Notes under the pieces: model-generated
What the model was told of the DNA's origin: nothing
The model's database searches: none
Seen by the model: the letters and a program-made list of their open reading frames with translations, nothing else
Source: Streptomyces sp. NBC_00461
GTDB lineage: Bacteria > Actinomycetota > Actinomycetes > Streptomycetales > Streptomycetaceae
Assembly: GCF_036013935.1 (NCBI RefSeq)
Contig: NZ_CP107902.1
Span: 4,311,001 to 4,375,000 of the forward strand
Length of the DNA stretch: 64,000 nt
Direction of reading: 5' to 3'
Part shown: positions 51,195 through 60,371 of the stretch, piece by piece
Numbering within the stretch: position 1 is the stretch's first letter
How the letters are laid out: each line of letters starts with the position of its first letter
Translations under genes and position numbers: made by a program

Positions 51195-51890
51195 GTACTG
51201 GTTCTCCCTGAGGTGAGCACTGGATAGCGGTGTCATCTGTAAGCGATGCGCCGAGCGGCTGATCGGGCCCGACCAACGACATCGGCGTGCGGTCCGCCCC
51301 CGTCCCGAACCGCACGCCGTGGTGTTTCCTGCACCATCGTGCTCACGTGCCACGCACCGGAACAGCTCACGAACCGTTCACGTGTGACCGGTCGCCGGCA
51401 TCGACGACCTGCTCGCGCGTCTTCCAGCGCCGTCATGACCTCAGGCGTTCCTGATCAGGACGCGATGCCGGTAGGCACGGACCACGGCCGCGGCGCCCAC
51501 GAAGTCGTTGGTGGGGGGCGCGCCTGTGGCGCTGAGTCCAGATCCGCCACCGCCGCCGCATGGTCCGACGGTCACACCCCGTCGACCGGCCTGTCCCCGA
51601 CCCGCCCTACGCCTCACACGGTCCCGACCCCGTCGGGTCCGGCCGGGCCGCGCGCGAAGAGGTAGTCGATACGGGCGCCGGGACCCCGACCGGCAACACC
51701 GCGAGGATCGCCTTCTGCTGCTCCGCCCAGGGACCGAACCGCCACCACAGGTTCCAGGTCACGACCCGCATCCGCCGACCGCCCGCCTTCCTCGCGCGCG
51801 CGTGGGAGACCATTGCAGCAACAGTTCGGGACTCGGACGTGCTCAGAAGTGAACCCGGGTCTCCTCGGATGCGAAGGAGTCGTACGGACC
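51195..51890. other. gene-poor stretch with a decayed gene
   Basis: No intact gene was found in these 696 bases. Frames on both strands have shadow-like composition, apart from a minus-strand fragment of an endonuclease/exonuclease/phosphatase gene (listed separately). The left 150 bases should hold the promoter of the secreted protein gene. Confidence 0.5.
51614..51771 (-). pseudogene. remnant of an endonuclease/exonuclease/phosphatase gene
   Basis: The frame starting at 51771 reads MRVVTWNLWWRFGPWAEQQK, the exact opening style of EEP-family nucleases (R-V-x-T-W-N-x-W-x-R-x-G). After about 28 residues the sequence jumps to another frame reading RIDYLFARGPAGPDG, which is the C-terminal I-D-Y-L-F motif of the same family. 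The 200 or so residues between them are missing. This is an internal deletion with a frameshift, so the gene is dead. Confidence 0.7.
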
Positions 51891-52286
51891 ATGCCCCGCC
51901 CCACCGGCCTGCGCCACCGCGCCACCACCGCCTTCCAGCGTCACGTGGCCAACCCGTTCACGCGCCGGATGCCCCTGCAGACCCTGCTGGAGACCACCGG
52001 CCGGACCTCCGGACTGCCCCGCCGCACCCCATTGGGCGGTCGCCGGATCGGCGGCTCCTTCTGGCTGGTCTCGGAGTTCGGGGAGCTGTCCCAGTACGTC
52101 CGCAACATCAAGGCCGACCCGAGGGTGCGGGTCCGGATCCGCGGGCGCTGGCACACCGGCACGGCCCACCTCATGCCCGACGACGACCCGGTGACCCGTC
52201 TGCGCACCCTGCCCCGCAGCAACAGCACGGCGGTACGGCTGCTGGGGACGAACCTGCTGACGGTGCGGGTGGATCTGGACGACTGA
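51891..52286 (+). CDS. Ddn-like F420H2-dependent reductase
   Basis: The 131-residue split-barrel protein reads VANPFTRRMPLQTLLETTGRTSG with LPRRTPLGG, WLVSEFGELSQYVRNIKADPRVRVRIRGRW and HLMPDDDPV. This matches the deazaflavin-dependent nitroreductase (Ddn/FDOR-A) family, which uses F420H2 to reduce quinones or nitro groups. It is compact; family members are usually 130-150 residues. It fits the F420 theme of this half of the window. AAGGAG lies 11 bases upstream of the ATG. Confidence 0.85.
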   Translation: MPRPTGLRHRATTAFQRHVANPFTRRMPLQTLLETTGRTSGLPRRTPLGGRRIGGSFWLVSEFGELSQYVRNIKADPRVRVRIRGRWHTGTAHLMPDDDPVTRLRTLPRSNSTAVRLLGTNLLTVRVDLDD

Positions 52287-52350
52287 GCGTCCGGTCCGAC
52301 CGTCGGCAGGGGCGAGGTGCCTGAGGGCACCGATGTCCACGAGGTGATCC

Positions 52351-52494
52351 GTGCTGTCTCCGCAGCCCTCTACTACCGGCCTGCTGACCACCTGCGACCG
52401 CCTCGACGTAGCCGCCGCGGACCAGGCCGCCGAAGCCGCCGCGGCCGCGGCGCGTGCGGGAGCGTACGTGCGGGTCGACGAAGGCCGTACGTGA
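52351..52494 (+). CDS. possible 47-residue ORF, unknown
   Basis: A GTG-started frame reads LLTTCDRLDVAAADQAAEAA and then an alanine-rich helix ending RVDEGRT. Composition is coding-like but low in complexity. There is only a weak GAGG upstream, and the frame could be a remnant of a larger gene. It sits between the Ddn-like gene and the ALDH stop. Confidence 0.25.
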   Translation: MLSPQPSTTGLLTTCDRLDVAAADQAAEAAAAAARAGAYVRVDEGRT

Positions 52495-52568
52495 CCGGCT
52501 TCCCTCATCCGCCGCCGAGCGCGGGTCACCGCGCGGGCTTGTCTCGGCGACCCCCTGACGGCCCGCGC

Positions 52569-54059
52569 CTACCCCGGCCACACGATCGCCTGCACCTCGC
52601 TGTACGCGTGCAGCGCGTACGACCCCACGTCCCGCCCCACCCCGCTCTTCTTGAACCCCCCGAACGGCGCCTCCATGTTGCGCCCGACGGTGTTGACGCC
52701 GATCCCGCCGGCCCGCAGCCGCCGGGCCACCCGGAAGGCGCGGGCCACGTCCCCCGACCAGACATAGTCGATGAGGCCGTAGTCGCTGTCGTTGGCGAGC
52801 GCGATGCCCTCGTCCTCCTCGTCGAAGGGGATGACCACGAGCACCGGTCCGAAGATCTCCTCGCGGGCCACGCGCATGTCGTTGGTGCAGTCGGCGAGGA
52901 GGGTCGGGGCGACGTGGAAGCCGCGGTCGTACGGCGGGCGTTCACCGCCCGTGACCAGCACTGCGCCTTCCTTGCGGCCCAGTTCGACGTACGACTCCAC
53001 CCGCTCGCGATGGGCAGCGGAGATCACCGGCCCGACCACGGTGTCCGGCTGCCGCGGGTCCCCCACCTTCAACCGGCGTGCGTACGCGGCCAGTTGCTCG
53101 ACGAGACGGTCGTAGACCCCGCGCTGCGCCAGGACCCGCGTCGGTGCCGTGCAGATCTGCCCGCTGTAGAAGGAGAAGGTGGTGCCGATGCCCGCCACCG
53201 CCGAGGCCACATCCGCGTCGTCGAAGACGAGCGCGGCTCCCTTCCCGCCCAGCTCCATCAACTGACGCTTCATGTCCCGCCCGCAGGCCTCGGCGATGCG
53301 CTGCCCGACCGCGGTGGAGCCGGTGAAGCTCACCATGTCGACGTCCGGTGACGCGACGGCCGCCTCGCCGACCGAGGCCGAGCGGCCGGAGACGACGTTC
53401 ACCACACCCGGCGGCGCCCCCGCTGCCTCCAGCGCCTCCGCCATGCGGTAGACCGACAGGGGGTCCTGCGGGGCGGGCTTCACCACGACCGTGTTGCCCA
53501 TGGCGAGGGCGGGGGCGATCTTGCCGGCCGGGTTCGCCCACGGGTTGTTGTACGACGTGACGCAGGTGACGACCCCGACCGGCTGCCGCACGGCCAGCGC
53601 CCCCATCACGCTCGCCTTCCCCGCCCCCACTGCCTTAAAGGCGTGGGAGGTGCCCCCAGCCGCCTCGTTGACCTGCGGCGGGATCGCCCACTCGGCGGGC
53701 TCCACACGTGCGTACCGCCGGAACCGGGCCACACCCACCCCGACCTGCATCGCCCGCGCCGTCCCCGTCGTGGCACCGGTCTCGGCCTGCGCGAGTTCGG
53801 CGTACGGCGCGAACCGGCTCACGATGATGTCCGCCGCCCGCCCGAGGACCGCCGACCGCTCCTCGGGCGAGGTCCTGGACCACGGCCCGAAGGCCTCGCG
53901 GGCCGCGGCACACGCCGCGTGCACCTGATCCCGCGAGGCCTCCGGAGCCCACCCGACGGTCTGTTCGGTCGCCGGGTCGACGACGGCGTAGTGCCCGTCG
54001 TCCGGCTCGACCCAGGCGCCACCGACGAACAGCGGCTGCCCGTCGGTCACTTCGCTCAC
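52569..54059 (-). CDS. NAD(P)-dependent aldehyde dehydrogenase
   Basis: The 496-residue ALDH has the family landmarks SYNNPWANPAGKIAPALAMGNTVVVKPAPQDP, FTGSTAVGQRI, the general-base glutamate in MELGGKGA and the catalytic cysteine in YSGQICTAPTR, ending with PFGGFKKSGVGRDVG. It oxidises an aldehyde to the acid. The GTG start overlaps the TGA of the upstream deacylase-like gene (GTGA), which shows translational coupling and one transcript. The context suggests a step in the breakdown of an unknown carbonyl compound. Confidence 0.94.
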   Translation of the reverse strand: MSEVTDGQPLFVGGAWVEPDDGHYAVVDPATEQTVGWAPEASRDQVHAACAAAREAFGPWSRTSPEERSAVLGRAADIIVSRFAPYAELAQAETGATTGTARAMQVGVGVARFRRYARVEPAEWAIPPQVNEAAGGTSHAFKAVGAGKASVMGALAVRQPVGVVTCVTSYNNPWANPAGKIAPALAMGNTVVVKPAPQDPLSVYRMAEALEAAGAPPGVVNVVSGRSASVGEAAVASPDVDMVSFTGSTAVGQRIAEACGRDMKRQLMELGGKGAALVFDDADVASAVAGIGTTFSFYSGQICTAPTRVLAQRGVYDRLVEQLAAYARRLKVGDPRQPDTVVGPVISAAHRERVESYVELGRKEGAVLVTGGERPPYDRGFHVAPTLLADCTNDMRVAREEIFGPVLVVIPFDEEDEGIALANDSDYGLIDYVWSGDVARAFRVARRLRAGGIGVNTVGRNMEAPFGGFKKSGVGRDVGSYALHAYSEVQAIVWPG

Positions 54060-55786
54060 CGGGTGCTCACCGTCCTGGTGTCCCGCCCGGACCTGAGCAC
54101 CTTCCCGGGTACGGCGCCGCTCACCACGTCGTCCCGGATCGCCTCGACCCCGTTGACCCACACGGCCCGTATCCCGATCGCCCTGGCGTCGAGCCGCGGG
54201 CTGTCACCCGGCAGGTCGTGCACCAGGGTGGCCTGGCCCGCGTCGATCCGTTCCGGGTCGAAGAGCACCAGGTCCGCATGGAAGCCCTCCTCCACCCGTC
54301 CCCGCTCGCGCAGCCCGAACAGCCGCGCCGGATCGGCGGTCAGCATCTTCACCGCCTGCTCCAGGCCGACCAGCTTCCGCCGGCGCAGACAGTCACCGAG
54401 GAACCGGGTCGTGTACGGCGCCCCGCACATCCGGTCCAGATGCGCGCCCGCGTCGGAGCCGCCCAGCATGACGTCCTCGTGCTGCCAGGTCTCGGCCCGC
54501 AGCGCCCAGGACGCCGGGTCGTTGTCGGTGGGCATGGGCCACAGGACCGTACGCAGGTCGTCGGCGGCGCAGATCTCGACCAGGCACTGGAAGGGTTCCA
54601 GGCCCCGCTCCTCGGCGATGTCCCCGACCACCCGCCCGCTCAGCCCTCGGTTCGCCTCGCTGTAGGTGTCGCCGATGACGTACCGCCCGAAGTTCGCGAG
54701 CCGCCGGAAGACGCCCGCCTCCTTGGACCGGGCGCGGAGCAGCATCTCGGCCCGCACGTCCGCGTCCCGCAGCTTCGCGATCCGCTCCGGGACGGGCAGC
54801 CCCAGGATCGGGCCCCAACCGGGTATCAGGTTCAGCGCGCAGAACGTGCCCAGGGACATGTTCATCGGCGTGAGGATCGGCATGGTGAGCGCGACGATCC
54901 GACCGCCCGCCTTGCGCGCCTGCTCGCTCGCCAGCAGCTGCCGGGGTACGCGCTCGGGGACGGCGGCGTCGATGGTCAGGACGTTCCAGTTCAGGGGGCG
55001 TCCCGCGGCCGCGCTCATCTCCGCCAGCAGGTCGATCTCGGCGTCGCTGAACTGGTCCAGGCAGCCCGCCACGATCGCCTCGATCTGCGTGCCCTCGTGC
55101 TCGCCGACGGCACGTGACAGCGCGAGCAGTTCCGCCGGCTTCGCATGCCGGGAGGCGACCGGCTGCCCGTCGCCGTCGGAGTGGGTGGACGACTGGGTGG
55201 TGGACAAGCCCCAGGCACCGGCGTCCATCGCCTCATGGAACAGGCGGAGCATGGCGTCCAGTTGCTCGTCGGTCGGTTGCCCACCGACGGCGTCCGGCCC
55301 CATCACATACCGCCGCAGCGCACAATGCCCCACCATGAAACCCGCGTTGACGGCGATCCGCCCCTCCAGGGCGTCCAGATACTCCCCGAAGCCGTTCCAG
55401 CTCCAGGGCGCCCCCTCCTCCAGCGCGACCAGCGACATCCCCTCGACCTTGGACATCATGCGGCGCGTGTAGTCGGCGTCGTCCGGGCGGTCCGGATTCA
55501 ACGGTGCCAGCGTGAACCCACAGTTCCCGGCCGCGACGGTCGTCACCCCGTGGTTCAGGGACGGCGTGGCATACGGATCCCAGAACAACTGGGCGTCGTA
55601 GTGCGTGTGAGGATCGACGAAGCCAGGGGCGAGGACGAGCCCGGCGGCATCCTCCGTCGTCCGGGCCTCCTCGGTGATGATCCCGACGGCGGCGATACGA
55701 CCGTCCCGTATCCCGACATCGGCGGTGAAGCCAGGCGCGCCGGTCCCGTCGACGACGGTCGCGCCTTTGATGACGTGATCAAGCAT
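54056..55786 (-). CDS. N-acyl-D-amino-acid deacylase-like amidohydrolase
   Basis: The 576-residue amidohydrolase opens with HVIKGATVVDGTGAPGFTADVGIRDGRI and has the metal motif VDPHTHYDAQLFWDP, GVTTVAAGNCGFTLAP (with the cysteine characteristic of D-aminoacylases), and GGSDAGAH late in the chain. Members hydrolyse N-acyl amino acids, but many actinobacterial homologues in LLM/SDR clusters have other amide substrates. GGAGGG is seven bases before the ATG. The gene is followed with overlap by ALDH and preceded by an LLM gene 127 bases upstream. Confidence 0.88.
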   Translation of the reverse strand: MLDHVIKGATVVDGTGAPGFTADVGIRDGRIAAVGIITEEARTTEDAAGLVLAPGFVDPHTHYDAQLFWDPYATPSLNHGVTTVAAGNCGFTLAPLNPDRPDDADYTRRMMSKVEGMSLVALEEGAPWSWNGFGEYLDALEGRIAVNAGFMVGHCALRRYVMGPDAVGGQPTDEQLDAMLRLFHEAMDAGAWGLSTTQSSTHSDGDGQPVASRHAKPAELLALSRAVGEHEGTQIEAIVAGCLDQFSDAEIDLLAEMSAAAGRPLNWNVLTIDAAVPERVPRQLLASEQARKAGGRIVALTMPILTPMNMSLGTFCALNLIPGWGPILGLPVPERIAKLRDADVRAEMLLRARSKEAGVFRRLANFGRYVIGDTYSEANRGLSGRVVGDIAEERGLEPFQCLVEICAADDLRTVLWPMPTDNDPASWALRAETWQHEDVMLGGSDAGAHLDRMCGAPYTTRFLGDCLRRRKLVGLEQAVKMLTADPARLFGLRERGRVEEGFHADLVLFDPERIDAGQATLVHDLPGDSPRLDARAIGIRAVWVNGVEAIRDDVVSGAVPGKVLRSGRDTRTVSTR

Positions 55787-55913
55787 GAGGGTGCCCTCCT
55801 CAAACCTCCGTTGCGCCGGCCTACCTGTCTTCAGGGGCGCGGGGCTGTATCGATATGCGGCTCCGCCGCGTGCGGGCGACCGGCCACAGCGCACCCGCAC
55901 CCGCCGACGGCGA

Positions 55914-57032
55914 TCAGACGGCGGCCCGGAACCGCGAAGTCCGATGAACGGGATCCGTATCGATCTTCGGAATCACGTGCTCCCCGATCAGCCGAATCGT
56001 CTGCAACGTCTCCTCCTTCGGCACCCCCACCGGCAACCCGAAGCTCAGCTGATCGGCCCCGGCCTGCTCCCACCGCTTGCACTGCGTGAACACCTCGTCG
56101 GGATCACCGCAGATCAGCAGCTCCTCCTCGATGAGCAGCTCCACGAACTCCGGCGTGTACTCCGGCAAGGTCTCCGGCCACACCGGGAACCCCTCGGGAC
56201 GGGGAAACGTGTCGTGGTACCGGAACACCAGCGAGGGGAGGTAGTGCAGCCCCCCGTGCACGGCGATGTCGATCGCCTCGGCATGGGTCGGCGCGCAGAT
56301 CGCCGTCGTCGTCACCATCACGTTGTCGTTGACGAACTCGCCGACCGGCTCCGCGTTCACGACCGCCGTCTTGTACTGCTCCAGCACCCACTCCATGTCG
56401 GAGACCTTCTGGATGCTGAAGCCCAGCACTCCGAGCCCCTTGCGGGCGGCCATGGCGTACGACGGGGGCGACCCGGCCGCGTACCACATCGCCGGGTGCG
56501 ACTTCCCGTACGGCTTCGGCAGGATCTTCCGTGGCGGCAGCTGCCAGTGCTTGCCCTGGAAGCCGACGTACTCGTCCTGCATCCACATCTTCGGGAACTC
56601 GGCGATGGTCTCTTCCCAGATCTCCTTGGTGTAGTTCATGTCCGTCACGCCCGGAATGAACCCGAGGATCTCGTGCGAGCCGGCCCCGCGCCCGCTGCCG
56701 AACTCGAAGCGGTTGCCGGTGAGATGGTCGAGCATGGCGACCTTCTCGGCGACCTTCACCGGGTGGTTGACCTGGGCGAGGGGGTTGAAGATCCCCGAGC
56801 CGAGGTGGATGCGCTCGGTCGCGTGAGCGAGGTACCCCAAGAACACATCGTTGGCGGAGAGGTGCGAGTACTCCTCCAGGAAGTGGTGCTCGGACGCCCA
56901 GGCGTACTTGAAGCCCGACCTGTCCGCCTGGATGACGTACTCGGTCTCCTCCATCAGCGCCTTGTGCTCGGCGAGCGGGTCGGTCTCGGCGCGCTTGCCC
57001 ACGTATCCCTGTACAAAGAGCCCGAATTCCAA
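55914..57032 (-). CDS. LLM-class (luciferase-like) oxidoreductase
   Basis: The 372-residue protein matches LLM flavin-dependent monooxygenases: MEFGLFVQGYVGKRAETDPLAEHKA, YAWASEHHFLEEYSHLSANDVFLGYLA, RIHLGSGIFNPLAQVNHPVKVAEKVAMLDHLTG. It probably uses reduced FMN or F420 to oxidise or reduce a small substrate. The start is a TTG, inferred from homologue length, with only a weak GGTGA before it. A CTGACG-CAC-CGTCAG site is 24 bases upstream, so the gene heads an operon (LLM, deacylase, ALDH) under the shared regulator. Confidence 0.88.
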   Translation of the reverse strand: MEFGLFVQGYVGKRAETDPLAEHKALMEETEYVIQADRSGFKYAWASEHHFLEEYSHLSANDVFLGYLAHATERIHLGSGIFNPLAQVNHPVKVAEKVAMLDHLTGNRFEFGSGRGAGSHEILGFIPGVTDMNYTKEIWEETIAEFPKMWMQDEYVGFQGKHWQLPPRKILPKPYGKSHPAMWYAAGSPPSYAMAARKGLGVLGFSIQKVSDMEWVLEQYKTAVVNAEPVGEFVNDNVMVTTTAICAPTHAEAIDIAVHGGLHYLPSLVFRYHDTFPRPEGFPVWPETLPEYTPEFVELLIEEELLICGDPDEVFTQCKRWEQAGADQLSFGLPVGVPKEETLQTIRLIGEHVIPKIDTDPVHRTSRFRAAV

Positions 57033-57055
57033 GGCGGGTCACCATCCCTACATTC

Positions 57056-57070
57056 CTGACGCACCGTCAG
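57056..57070. promoter_or_regulatory. CTGACG-CAC-CGTCAG inverted repeat
   Basis: A perfect copy of the 15-base motif ends 24 bases upstream of the LLM start, within the probable promoter. A second, imperfect copy lies 47 bases further upstream. Confidence 0.82.
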
Positions 57071-57117
57071 ATTCCCTGCCGCCCGACTGTTGCACCGCCC
57101 GCACGCACCGTCAATAG

Positions 57118-57132
57118 CTGACGGCCAGTCAG
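57118..57132. promoter_or_regulatory. variant CTGACG-GCC-AGTCAG repeat
   Basis: This is the same 15-base motif with one change (A for C). The outer arms CTGAC and GTCAG remain perfect. An overlapping CCGTCA and TGACGG pair extends it to the left. It may be a second operator for the LLM operon. Confidence 0.55.
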
Positions 57133-57177
57133 ATAGTGGCGGGACGACCGGCCCTGAAGACCGACCCCGGCGACCGG

Positions 57178-57948
57178 TCAGAAGACCGACACGCCCGCCA
57201 GCCACCCCCCGTCGATCACGAACGGCTGCCCCGTGATGTACGAGGAGTCGTCAGCGGTCAGGAACAGCGCGAGGCGAGCGACCTCCTCCGGCCTCCCGAT
57301 CCGCCCGAGCGGCACGAGCTTGCGGTACAGCTCGTCCAGGGCCCGGCCCGTCTCCGCCGCGTCCGCCGCCGGGTCCAGCCGGGCCGGGTTGGACATGGCG
57401 GTGTCGATGGCGCCGGGGCACATGGCGTTGACCCGGATGCGCCGGTCCGCGAGTTCCAGGGCGGCGACGCGGGTGAGGCCGAGGATGGCGTGCTTGGTGG
57501 CGGCGTACGTGCCGACGGCAGCCATGCCCGTCACAGCCGTGTAGGACGCGGTGTTGACGATCGTGCCGCCGTCCTCCATCACCGGCGCGACGGTCTTGAT
57601 GCCGAGGAAGCAGCCGACCTGGTTGACCCGCACGACCTGCATGAACTCGTCGAGGGGTGTGTCGAGGAGGGAGTTGAAGCGCAGGATGCCGGCGTTGTTG
57701 ACCAGTCCGTCGACGCGGCCGTACGCGTTCTTGACCGTGCTCACGGCGGACCGCCACTGGTCTTCCTCGCCGACGTCCAGGTGGACGTACCGGCCGCCGA
57801 TGTCCCGCGCCAGGGCCTCGCCCTGTTCGTCGAGGACGTCGGCGACCACGACCTCGGCCCCCTCCGCCCTGAACAGGCGGGCCTCCTGCTCCCCCTGTCC
57901 GCGCGCCGCGCCGGTGACGATGACTACGCGTCCGTCGAGCTTGCCCAT
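57178..57948 (-). CDS. short-chain dehydrogenase/reductase (hydroxysteroid-dehydrogenase-like)
   Basis: The 256-residue classical SDR has VTGAARGQGEQEARLF (cofactor loop), VNNAGILRF, the catalytic serine in VNTASYTAVTGM, YAATK as the YxxxK pair, and the close ITGQPFVIDGGWLAG. The GAARGQG loop is common among actinobacterial 3-alpha/20-beta hydroxysteroid-type and carveol-type dehydrogenases, though such names rarely predict substrate. AAGGGGG precedes the ATG. A CTGACG-GAA-CGTCAG site is 55 bases upstream. Confidence 0.93.
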   Translation of the reverse strand: MGKLDGRVVIVTGAARGQGEQEARLFRAEGAEVVVADVLDEQGEALARDIGGRYVHLDVGEEDQWRSAVSTVKNAYGRVDGLVNNAGILRFNSLLDTPLDEFMQVVRVNQVGCFLGIKTVAPVMEDGGTIVNTASYTAVTGMAAVGTYAATKHAILGLTRVAALELADRRIRVNAMCPGAIDTAMSNPARLDPAADAAETGRALDELYRKLVPLGRIGRPEEVARLALFLTADDSSYITGQPFVIDGGWLAGVSVF

Positions 57949-58389
57949 GACGGCCCCCTTCTACATGGTGGACACGGTGGACTCGGCATCGTAGCGCCAT
58001 ATCTGACGGAACGTCAGGTGTCAGATGCGCTGCCTGTCGTGACCGGGAACCCGAGGAGACTGACGTCATCCGCCTGCTCGAAGACCCTCAGGCCGCACGC
58101 CGACCCGGACCACCCTCGGCCGGAACCCGCCCGGCACATGGCCGAGCAGGTCACCAAGCAACTGAAACCGACCGACTCACCAGGCTTGACACGTTCCGCG
58201 TCTCGTGGTCGACGAGGACGAGGCCGCCACCATCCGAGTTCTCCGCGTGCACGGGCGGGCTCGGCCTTGCACCGAGCCCGCCGCTCCAACTCCACCCGTT
58301 CCTGATCGCTCGCTGTGACGCTCACCCGGTTCGGCGTACGTCGCTGCCCGCGAACGTCAGGAACACCAGGACCTGGGGCACGCCACCGG
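57949..58389. other. spacer with operator and possible coding relics
   Basis: Apart from the operator at 58003-58017 and the SDR promoter, these 441 bases contain no intact gene. Stretches with protein-like character on the plus strand (for example DREPEETDVIRLLEDPQ near 58040 and VVDEDEAATIRVLRVHGRA near 58205) appear in different frames with no starts, so they may be relics. No family was recognised. Confidence 0.4.
58003..58017. promoter_or_regulatory. CTGACG-GAA-CGTCAG inverted repeat
   Basis: A perfect copy of the 15-base motif is placed 55 bases upstream of the SDR start on the minus strand. It is part of the shared operator set. Confidence 0.82.
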
Positions 58390-59466
58390 CTAGGGCTGCA
58401 GTGTCAGCACGCCCGGCCGGTACGGCAGGAGGCCGTAGTCCATGCCGTCGGTGCTGGGGTCGCGCCCCTGGTAGAGGAACTGGAGGTTGCAAGGGTCGAT
58501 GGTCTTGGTCTGGTCGGGGTTGGTGCGAACCAGATCGCCGTGGCTGATGTCGTTGGTCCAGGCGGCGCCACTGTTGGCCTTGCCGGCGAAGGGGTTGCTC
58601 ACGGTGTCGGCCTGCGGTGTCCACGGGCCGTCCAGGCTGGTGGCGGTGAACGAACGGAAGAAGCGCCCGTTGTTGCCCCCCTGCGCCTCGACGATCATGA
58701 GGTACTGGTTCTGGCCCTGGACTTTGTAGACCTCCGGCGCCTCGAACAGGTTGGCCGCCGTGTCGCTCATGATCTTCGTGAACGACGAACCGAAGCTGCC
58801 CGGGAAGTTCCCGATGGACATGTTGGACCGATAGATGTTGCCTTGGTCGTCGGCGAAGAACATGTACATGTTCGTGTCGTCGCCGATGAGGGTCACGTCG
58901 AGGGGGCCCCCAGCCGGGAGGGTGCCCGTGAACAGCGTCTGCTGCGCGGACCAGCCGTTGGGGTCGGTGGGGTCGCTCGAAGTGCGGTAGGAGAAGGCAT
59001 CTGGCCAACCCCCGTTGTAGGCGAGCACCCAGATGTTCTTCGGGGCGAAGTAGAACAGCGTCGGCGCGATGCCATCGAAGGGAATCGTGTTCTGGGTGGC
59101 GGTGGCCATGTCGGACCAGTTCGTGAAGGGGCTGAAGGTCGTCAATCCCCAGCGCCCATCGTTACCGGCGAGGGTGTTGTGCGTCGTGGCATAGACGACG
59201 TGCTTGCCGTTGTAGACGACGCTGGTGAAGTCCTTGAGCGAGGCCCACCCCGACTTCGGCTGCGCCAGCGGGCCGGTCGATGTCCAGCGGTACGTCGACG
59301 GAAGAGCACACGCGTTGCTCGCCCGGGGCACGTCGGTCCCTTTCTGGTTGTCGCCGGCCGCCTGAGCCGGGCTGACGACGAGCAGCCCCGCCAACGCGGC
59401 CAGGGCCGCAACCGCGGCGGCTAGCACCACGGACGGACGTTTGAGACTGAACCTACTTCTGCGCAT
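58390..59466 (-). CDS. secreted GH62 alpha-L-arabinofuranosidase
   Basis: The 358-residue protein has a signal peptide ([22 protein letters not shown]) and a single GH62 catalytic domain: [78 protein letters not shown] and [21 protein letters not shown]. The acidic residues in DFTSV, PLDVT and EAPEV fit the catalytic Asp, the pKa-modulating Asp and the catalytic Glu. GH62 removes arabinose side chains from arabinoxylan and arabinan. No carbohydrate-binding module is present. GAGG is five bases before the ATG. Confidence 0.94.
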   Translation of the reverse strand: MRRSRFSLKRPSVVLAAAVAALAALAGLLVVSPAQAAGDNQKGTDVPRASNACALPSTYRWTSTGPLAQPKSGWASLKDFTSVVYNGKHVVYATTHNTLAGNDGRWGLTTFSPFTNWSDMATATQNTIPFDGIAPTLFYFAPKNIWVLAYNGGWPDAFSYRTSSDPTDPNGWSAQQTLFTGTLPAGGPLDVTLIGDDTNMYMFFADDQGNIYRSNMSIGNFPGSFGSSFTKIMSDTAANLFEAPEVYKVQGQNQYLMIVEAQGGNNGRFFRSFTATSLDGPWTPQADTVSNPFAGKANSGAAWTNDISHGDLVRTNPDQTKTIDPCNLQFLYQGRDPSTDGMDYGLLPYRPGVLTLQP

Positions 59467-59918
59467 AAGGACCTCGTCATCCTTGGGCAAGCGACTCCGG
59501 TTTGGCCCGTCAGGGGCTGTCCGGGGGCGGTGTGGTGCGGCCCTGAGTGTTCGGCATAGCGAACATTGACCGAAGGGTCGAGCAACTGGATCATAGGGTT
59601 CCGGTGATCAGCGTCAATACCTCTCGCAAAATTCGCGGGCAGAAACGTTCGCAGGCCGAAACCAGTCGGCTTCAAGTCCCGTGGTTGTACGGGTCTTTGG
59701 CTGGGGGTCAGGTAGCGGTGCGGGCGCGGGCTTGGTGATCATTGCGGACCCCGACCAGGTCGCTCACCTGAGTCTCTGGTTCGGCTCGGTGCCCGACCCG
59801 CGCTCGCTTGCGGGGCCGGCGGCACTCACTGACGCCGGTCCGGTCGACGCGTGCCTGCGGCGGCCGTCTGCGGTGCGGGGAGCGTCGAGAACTCGCCGAG
59901 CGGGTGCGAGGGCCTCGG
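59467..59918. other. divergent spacer upstream of GH62
   Basis: This spacer of about 450 bases contains the TGTTCG/CGAACA operator (listed separately) near the GH62 promoter. The right half shows no recognisable gene. It ends at the truncated protease gene. Confidence 0.4.
59548..59565. promoter_or_regulatory. TGTTCG-N6-CGAACA operator for GH62
   Basis: A perfect 6-base inverted repeat with a six-base centre (GCATAG) lies about 80 bases upstream of the GH62 start. The shape TTCG-N6-CGAA resembles IclR-type operators known upstream of Streptomyces sugar genes. It probably mediates repression in the absence of arabinose-containing substrates. Confidence 0.55.
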
Positions 59919-60371
59919 GTGGGCCGAGGAGGAGGGATCACGCATGCCCCCACCCCCCACCCCACTCGGATATCGGGCGCGCGACGCGTCGCCCGAGTCG
60001 CCGTGGCCGCCGGCCTCGTCTCCGCGCTCGCCGCGCTCGGCCCCCTACCCGCAGCCTTCGCCGCGGACGGCTCCACCGTCGCCACGGCCGACCCCGGCTT
60101 CAAGTCCGCGCACGCCAAGCTCGGTTCGGACGACACCCACCTCCTCGCGCAGGCCAAGGCGCACCGCGACAAGAACGTCACGATGATGATCGCCACCGCT
60201 CCCGGCGGGACCGAGCAGGTCGCCCGCGAACTGGACGCCGTCAAGGGCGGCTCCGTCGCCCGGACGTACGACAGGCTCGGATACATCCGGGCCACCGTTC
60301 CGACCGGCAGGGCGGACTCGGCCATCGCCGCCGCCGCGAAACTCACCTCCGTGCAGGCCATCGAGGCATGA
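59919..60371 (+). pseudogene. truncated subtilisin-like (S8) protease: signal and prodomain only
   Basis: The frame encodes a signal peptide (RRVARVAVAAGLVSALAAL, then PAAFA-AD) and an I9-type prodomain (DKNVTMMIATAPGGTEQVA, RTYDRLGYIRATVP, LTSVQAIEA), as seen at the N-terminus of Streptomyces S8 peptidases. It stops right where the catalytic domain should begin. No S8 Asp/His/Ser motifs follow in the 130 bases before the next gene. The start is unclear; GTG at 59919 is a guess, and an ATG after the good GAGGAGGG site is in another frame. A deleted gene is most likely; a stand-alone inhibitor is possible. Confidence 0.6.

Noticed and set aside
51246..51665. 139-codon plus-strand frame
   Set aside because: It lacks family resemblance and a ribosome binding site, and is antisense to the EEP remnant.
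59640..59710. tRNA-like stretch with a GGCTTCAAGTCCCGTGG segment
   Set aside because: No matching acceptor and anticodon stems could be folded around it, and there is no CCA end.
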